A stretch of 64,000 nt of DNA, from positions 858,806 through 922,805 of the forward strand of contig NZ_HE997643.1 in the NCBI RefSeq assembly GCF_000312485.1, in the 5' to 3' direction. A program made the position numbers and the translations under genes. Source of the DNA: Yersinia massiliensis CCUG 53443 (lineage in GTDB: Bacteria > Pseudomonadota > Gammaproteobacteria > Enterobacterales > Enterobacteriaceae). Under the pieces are notes generated by a model that saw nothing but the letters and a program-made list of their open reading frames with translations, was not told the DNA's origin and searched no databases. Below are positions 60,438 to 64,000 of the stretch, piece by piece. Within the stretch, counting starts at the first letter, position 1. Each line of letters opens with the position of its first letter.

Positions 60438-61367
60438 ATGTGGTCTGAATACTCATTGGATGTAGTGGATGCTGTTGCGCGTACCGGAAGTTTCAGTGCG
60501 GCTGCACAAGAATTGCACCGTGTACCCTCGGCGATAAGTTATACGGTGCGCCAACTTGAAGAGTGGCTCGCAGTCCCCCTGTTTGAACGGCGGCATCGGG
60601 ACGTCGAATTAACGGCCGCAGGTGCAATTTTTATCAAAGAAGCGCGTGATGTTATCAAAAAAATGAATGGCACACGTCGACAGTGCCAGCAAGTCGCGAA
60701 TGGTTGGCGGGGGGAATTGACCATCGTGATAGATAAAATCGTTAAGCCAGATCGCAGCCGCCGCTTAATCTCAGATTTCTATCGACATTTTCCTGATATC
60801 GAATTGCGGGTACGTTATGAAGTGTTCAATGGTGTATGGGATGTGTTAGTCGACGGGCAAGCAGAAATGGCCATTGGCGCGACTCGCGCTGTGCCTGTTG
60901 GCGGGCGGTTTGTTTTTCGCGATATGGGTTTTTTGAGCTGGCAGTGTGTGGTGAGTGTTGAACATCCGTTGGCCCAGTTAACTGGGCCATTGACCGATGA
61001 CCAGTTACGGCCATTTCCCTCATTATGTCTAGAGGATACCGCGCGGAATCTCCCCAAGCGGGACACTTGGACACTTGATAATCAGCAGCGGCTGGTGGTA
61101 CCGGACTGGGCGACAGGGATTGATTGTCTGTGTGCAGGTTTATGCGTAGGCATGGTACCGACACATATGGTTTCACCACTGATTGCACAAGGGAAGTTGG
61201 CTGTCTTGACGTTGACTGAACCCTTACCAGATAGCCCTTGTTGCATGACTTGGGAGCAGAATAACCATTCACCCGCGTTGGCCTGGTTACTTGAATATTT
61301 GGGTGACAGTGTCACATTGAATGACGAGTGGCTGAAAGACGAAAATGAGTTATTGCGCTGTGATTGA
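60438..61367 (+). CDS. punR: LysR-type regulator PunR (YdhB)
   Basis: 309 residues. The N-terminal helix-turn-helix (residues 5-60: VDAVARTGSFSAAAQELHRVPSAISYTVRQLEEWL) starts a typical LTTR; the effector domain follows at about 90-300. E. coli PunR activates the divergent punC. GGCGG upstream is a weak ribosome site. Divergent from punC across 218 bp. Confidence 0.93.
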   Translation: MWSEYSLDVVDAVARTGSFSAAAQELHRVPSAISYTVRQLEEWLAVPLFERRHRDVELTAAGAIFIKEARDVIKKMNGTRRQCQQVANGWRGELTIVIDKIVKPDRSRRLISDFYRHFPDIELRVRYEVFNGVWDVLVDGQAEMAIGATRAVPVGGRFVFRDMGFLSWQCVVSVEHPLAQLTGPLTDDQLRPFPSLCLEDTARNLPKRDTWTLDNQQRLVVPDWATGIDCLCAGLCVGMVPTHMVSPLIAQGKLAVLTLTEPLPDSPCCMTWEQNNHSPALAWLLEYLGDSVTLNDEWLKDENELLRCD

Positions 61368-61380
61368 CCGCCAATAGCGC

Positions 61381-61409
61381 CGCCGGTAGCGAAATTTGCT
61401 ACTGGCGGT
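61381..61409. terminator. Hairpin between convergent punR and purR
   Basis: 11-bp stem CCGCCGGTAGC / GCTACTGGCGG (one G-T) with a 7-nt loop. No T tract on either side. Confidence 0.5.
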
Positions 61410-61485
61410 AGGGGTTACCATATAGATGGTTTATGCGCCGGCAGATGAGCCATTGCCGGCAGAGTTGATAAACCGCGATAGTTGA

Positions 61486-62511
61486 TTAACGGCGATAGTC
61501 GCGGAACGGACCATCAGCAACAGAACGTCGCTCAACCAGTTTCGGGTGAACCTCAATGGTCTGTGGGTCTTCGCGCTTGCTGACGATACGATCGAGCAAC
61601 ATGGCGAAGGCCGTTTCACCTAATCGTTCTTTAGGTTGATGAATGGTGGTCAGTGCCGGTGAGAAATAGCGCGCGTTACGCACGTTGTCATACCCGATCA
61701 CCGAAATATCTTGCGGCACCCGTAGGCCCAATTCATCAGCAGCACAAATTGCGCCCATCGCCATAATATCACCGCCGCAGAACACCGCTGTTGGACGATG
61801 TTTTTGTGTCAGAATTTGATGCATGGCCTTATAGCCCGACTCTGGCTCGAAATCGCCCTGAACCACCCATTCATCACGCAGCTCGATATTCGCTTCTTCT
61901 AGTGCTTTAAGGAAGCCTTGATGGCGACCTCCGCCGGTATTACGAGATAACTGCCCCGGAATAGCACCAATATCACGATGGCCGCGCTCAATAAGATATC
62001 GACCGGCCAAATAACCGCCTTCAAAGGCATTATCAATAATTGAGTCAGTAAAATCGCCCCGCGCTGTACCCCAATCCATCACCACCATCGGGATATTGCG
62101 ATAATCTTCCAGCATCCCAAGAAGTTGCTCTGGATATTCTGAACACATCACTAATAGCCCATCGACACGTTTTTGCGCCAACATCGCCAAATACGCTTTT
62201 TGCTTATCCAGATTATTATGGGAGTTACATAAAATCAGCGTGTAGCCTTTGCTATAACAACTGTTTTCAACCGCTTCGATCACTTCGGCAAAATAGGGTG
62301 CTTCGCTGGAAGTTGCCAACAAACCAATGGATTTTGTGTGATTCACTTTCAAACTGCGGGCCACAGCACTGGGCGAATAATGCAGTTCCTTAATGGCAGC
62401 CCACACGGCAGCCTTAGTATTTTCGGCGACGAAACGAGTTTTGTTAATCACGTGCGAAACGGTGGTGGTGGACACACCCGCGTGTTTGGCCACATCTTTA
62501 ATCGTTGCCAT
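61486..62511 (-). CDS. purR: Purine repressor PurR
   Basis: 341 residues, identical in length to E. coli PurR, from ATG 62511; eight extra in-frame residues upstream are not used. A LacI-family repressor: helix-turn-helix [25 protein letters not shown], hinge helix [19 protein letters not shown], and a periplasmic-binding-type corepressor domain for hypoxanthine/guanine. It represses purine biosynthesis genes. A PurR box lies upstream. Confidence 0.97.
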   Translation of the reverse strand: MATIKDVAKHAGVSTTTVSHVINKTRFVAENTKAAVWAAIKELHYSPSAVARSLKVNHTKSIGLLATSSEAPYFAEVIEAVENSCYSKGYTLILCNSHNNLDKQKAYLAMLAQKRVDGLLVMCSEYPEQLLGMLEDYRNIPMVVMDWGTARGDFTDSIIDNAFEGGYLAGRYLIERGHRDIGAIPGQLSRNTGGGRHQGFLKALEEANIELRDEWVVQGDFEPESGYKAMHQILTQKHRPTAVFCGGDIMAMGAICAADELGLRVPQDISVIGYDNVRNARYFSPALTTIHQPKERLGETAFAMLLDRIVSKREDPQTIEVHPKLVERRSVADGPFRDYRR

Positions 62512-62557
62512 ATAAAAAATAACTCCTAAGCTCACCTGTTACAGCAGGTAAGTATTT

Positions 62558-62573
62558 TGTTAATCGTTTGCCT
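62558..62573 (-). promoter_or_regulatory. purR: PurR box in the purR promoter region
   Basis: AGGCAAACGATTAACA on the minus strand fits the left half and centre of ACGCAAACGTTTGCGT. 47 bp before purR. E. coli purR is autoregulated. Confidence 0.6.
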
Positions 62574-62841
62574 ACATACTCGAAACCATTCAGACAGAAG
62601 CATGTTATTAGGCTGGAAAATGGAATCAGCGGGCTGCCTGAGAGTAATTGTTGGACGTTATTGGCAGTATGCAGTTATGAACTGCGAATTTTGGCTGATC
62701 TGGAGGAAAAGTGGAAGAGGTAATCAAAGTTATAAAGTGAGTAATGAGCACAAGATTTTTTTTCTGAATTGTGGGAAGATAATTTAACACACTAACTATG
62801 TGCCTTTTCCCTACTACAAACTGACCGGCTGAGGAGTTTTT

Positions 62842-62931
62842 ATGGATACCAATCTGAAAATGTCGCTGATTACGACTGTTGGTGCATTAGCGATGATTAT
62901 TGCCTTTAGCTTCGTGGCGGTAATGAATTAA
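62842..62931 (+). CDS. ynhF: Small membrane protein YnhF
   Basis: 29 residues: MDTNLKMSLITTVGAL then a hydrophobic segment to the end (VAVMN). E. coli YnhF is also 29 residues, with matching MSTDLKFSLVTT start. GAGGAG at 62831-62836 is an excellent ribosome binding site. A single transmembrane helix, few charged residues. Function unknown. Located between purR and sodB, as in E. coli. Confidence 0.9.
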   Translation: MDTNLKMSLITTVGALAMIIAFSFVAVMN

Positions 62932-62963
62932 GTCAACCGCTTGCCGGTATAGCGTGACAAGTA

Positions 62964-62985
62964 GGGCGGTTTACCCGCCCTTTTT
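62964..62985 (+). terminator. Intrinsic terminator of ynhF
   Basis: 6-bp GC stem GGGCGG / CCGCCC and five T (62981-62985), 33 bp after the stop. This supports ynhF as a separate plus-strand transcript. Confidence 0.85.
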
Positions 62986-63065
62986 ATCGCTACCGATTTT
63001 ATTGCTATCGATCTTATGGATACCGATGTATTAACAGATCTTCACTCTTTCTCTTATTGGCCTGC

Positions 63066-63644
63066 TCAGACTAAATTCGTCTCAACAAAAGACCAATTAA
63101 CCAACGCCCAGAAGTTTTCCAGGTATTTAGGCCGCGCATTGCGGTAATCGATATAATAGGCGTGTTCCCATACATCCACCGTCAGTAACGGTTTATCGTT
63201 GGTGGTCAGTGGGGTAGCCGCATTCGATGTGCTGACAATGGCCAGTGCACCGTCTGCTTTTTTGACCAGCCAAGTCCAACCTGCACCAAAGTTTTTAACC
63301 GCAGCATCGGTAAATTGCGTTTTAAAATCAGCGAAAGACCCAAATGACTGATTTATGGCGTCAGCCACTTTACCCTGAGGTTCACCGCCACCATTCGGCG
63401 ATAGACAATGCCAATAGAAGGTATGGTTCCAAACTTGAGCCGCATTGTTAAAGATACCGCCACTGGATGTTTTCACGATCTCTTCCAGCGTTTTATTAGC
63501 AAACTCGGTGTCTTTAATCAGATTATTGAGGTTGACCACGTAGGTATTGTGGTGTTTTCCATAATGGTATTCCAGCGTTTCAGCCGAAATGTGTGGTTCC
63601 AGCGCATTTTGCGCATAAGGTAATGCCGGTAATTCAAATGACAT
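63066..63644 (-). CDS. sodB: Iron superoxide dismutase SodB
   Basis: 192 residues (E. coli 193). A cytosolic Fe superoxide dismutase: Fe ligands His27, His74, Asp157 and His161 are in place, and Gln70 ([15 protein letters not shown]) is the Fe-type residue. In E. coli sodB mRNA is downregulated by the Fur-controlled RNA RyhB. A Fur-like site lies about 200 bp upstream. Confidence 0.97.
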   Translation of the reverse strand: MSFELPALPYAQNALEPHISAETLEYHYGKHHNTYVVNLNNLIKDTEFANKTLEEIVKTSSGGIFNNAAQVWNHTFYWHCLSPNGGGEPQGKVADAINQSFGSFADFKTQFTDAAVKNFGAGWTWLVKKADGALAIVSTSNAATPLTTNDKPLLTVDVWEHAYYIDYRNARPKYLENFWALVNWSFVETNLV

Positions 63645-63841
63645 TGCTTGCTCCTTTCGGGATTACTCAGGGTGTTTGCTCCTCAAATCTCATCAAAAAC
63701 TATTGGCTATGATGCGGCGAAGAGCGGATAAAACCGTAATTGTTGTATTTTTGTTGTGGGTATTAATTTTAGCAACTTTCAACAGGAATGACAGTTATAA
63801 CCATAATATAAAAGTGGTTATTGGGTGGGAAATAGCCGCAA

Positions 63842-63856
63842 ATAATTATCATTATC
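63842..63856 (-). promoter_or_regulatory. Fur-box-like site between mepH and sodB
   Basis: Minus-strand GATAATGATAATTAT has two of the three GATAAT-type hexamers of a Fur box. It is about 200 bp upstream of sodB and 60 bp beyond mepH. Whether it controls either gene is open. Confidence 0.5.
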
Positions 63857-63877
63857 GAGAGGGCATTGGCGGTCACT

Positions 63878-63901
63878 CACCCAGCAAAAAGCTGCTGGGT
63901 G
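63878..63901 (-). terminator. Hairpin after mepH
   Basis: CACCCAGCA / TGCTGGGTG, 6-nt loop, 17 bp after the mepH stop; no T tract. Confidence 0.5.
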
Positions 63902-63917
63902 TTGGGAGATTGAAGAT

Positions 63918-64000
63918 TTAGCGAATCGTTTTTGGTGTGACCACGCGACGCGCGCCCACATAATGATCTTGCCAGTAGTCGTTATCCATCATGCTAATAC
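63918..64000 (-). CDS. mepH: C-terminus of MepH-like NlpC/P60 endopeptidase
   Basis: Only the last 27 codons are in the window. They read ...MMDNDYWQDHYVGARRVVTPKTIR and stop, like the end of NlpC/P60 proteins (compare YWKRVYWQARR in nlpC here). In E. coli mepH (ydhO) is directly upstream of sodB, which fits. Catalytic residues lie beyond the right edge. Assignment rests on synteny and this short match. Confidence 0.6.
   Translation of the reverse strand, partial: ISMMDNDYWQDHYVGARRVVTPKTIR

Noticed and set aside
63676..63921. 81-codon plus-strand frame between sodB and mepH
   Set aside because: Covers the sodB promoter and Fur-like site and the mepH hairpin; low-complexity translation, no family.

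Overview
The window is chromosomal DNA of an enterobacterium, almost certainly a Yersinia. Gene content and order follow the E. coli mdtJI / yoaAB / tsaB / fadD / rnd / minCDE / dsbB / nhaB / fadR / btuCED / nlpC / ppsA / ydiJ / suf / pykF / mdtK / ribE / cfa / purR / sodB neighbourhoods, rearranged relative to one another. A complete arnBCADTEF operon sits between btuD and nlpC, and several ERIC-type imperfect palindromes of the kind common in Yersinia lie in intergenic gaps. I cannot fix the species from sequence alone. Family assignments rest on comparison with proteins I remember; no search was run.

Layout. 1-2.7 kb: the N-terminal two thirds or so of a secreted M60/enhancin-like metallopeptidase running off the left edge, a gene-poor 1 kb, then the spermidine exporter pair mdtJ-mdtI. 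2.7-9.9 kb: a RidA-family protein, the YoaA helicase, tsaB, an Slp-type lipoprotein, fadD with a FadR operator, and rnd. 10-12 kb: minCDE (minus strand). 12.4-14.6 kb: ycgL, ycgM, ycgN and a small secreted protein of unknown function. 14.7-18 kb: dsbB, nhaB and fadR. 18-19.5 kb: an NlpC/P60 hydrolase and a DUF2502-like secreted protein. 19.7-22.1 kb: btuC-btuE-btuD. 22.3-29.9 kb: PmrA/PhoP-type boxes, then arnB-C-A-D-T-E-F, translationally coupled, for L-Ara4N modification of lipid A. 30-33 kb: nlpC, lplA, selO. 33-38 kb: aroH, ppsR and, divergently, ppsA with a Cra site and a transcribed ERIC-type element. 38-44 kb: an rprA small-RNA gene with an RcsB box, ydiK, ydiJ and menI behind a partly duplicated ERIC-type element. 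44-50 kb: a perfect Fur box and sufABCDSE. 50-54 kb: the L,D-transpeptidase ldtE, lpp with an E. coli-like promoter, and pykF. 54.5-54.8 kb: two tRNA-Val(GAC) genes with a GC-rich-discriminator promoter. 55-64 kb: mdtK, ribE, cfa, punC/punR, purR, the 29-residue ynhF, sodB and the 3' end of an NlpC/P60 gene (mepH).

How it fits together. Much of the window concerns envelope and stress physiology: lipid A modification, Braun lipoprotein and an L,D-transpeptidase, three NlpC/P60 hydrolases, cyclopropane fatty acids, DsbB, Na+/H+ exchange, and iron/oxidative-stress systems (Suf, SodB). Regulators and their probable targets occur together: FadR with a fadD operator, PurR with its own operator, PunR beside PunC, PpsR beside PpsA. 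The less ordinary items are the M60 protease, the diverged RprA with an exact RcsB box, the ERIC element lying inside the ppsA leader, the recent duplication in front of menI, a possible Fur-linked minus-strand transcript next to sufA, and an 18-bp in-frame tandem repeat in sufD. I found no prophage, transposase, CRISPR array or toxin-antitoxin pair.
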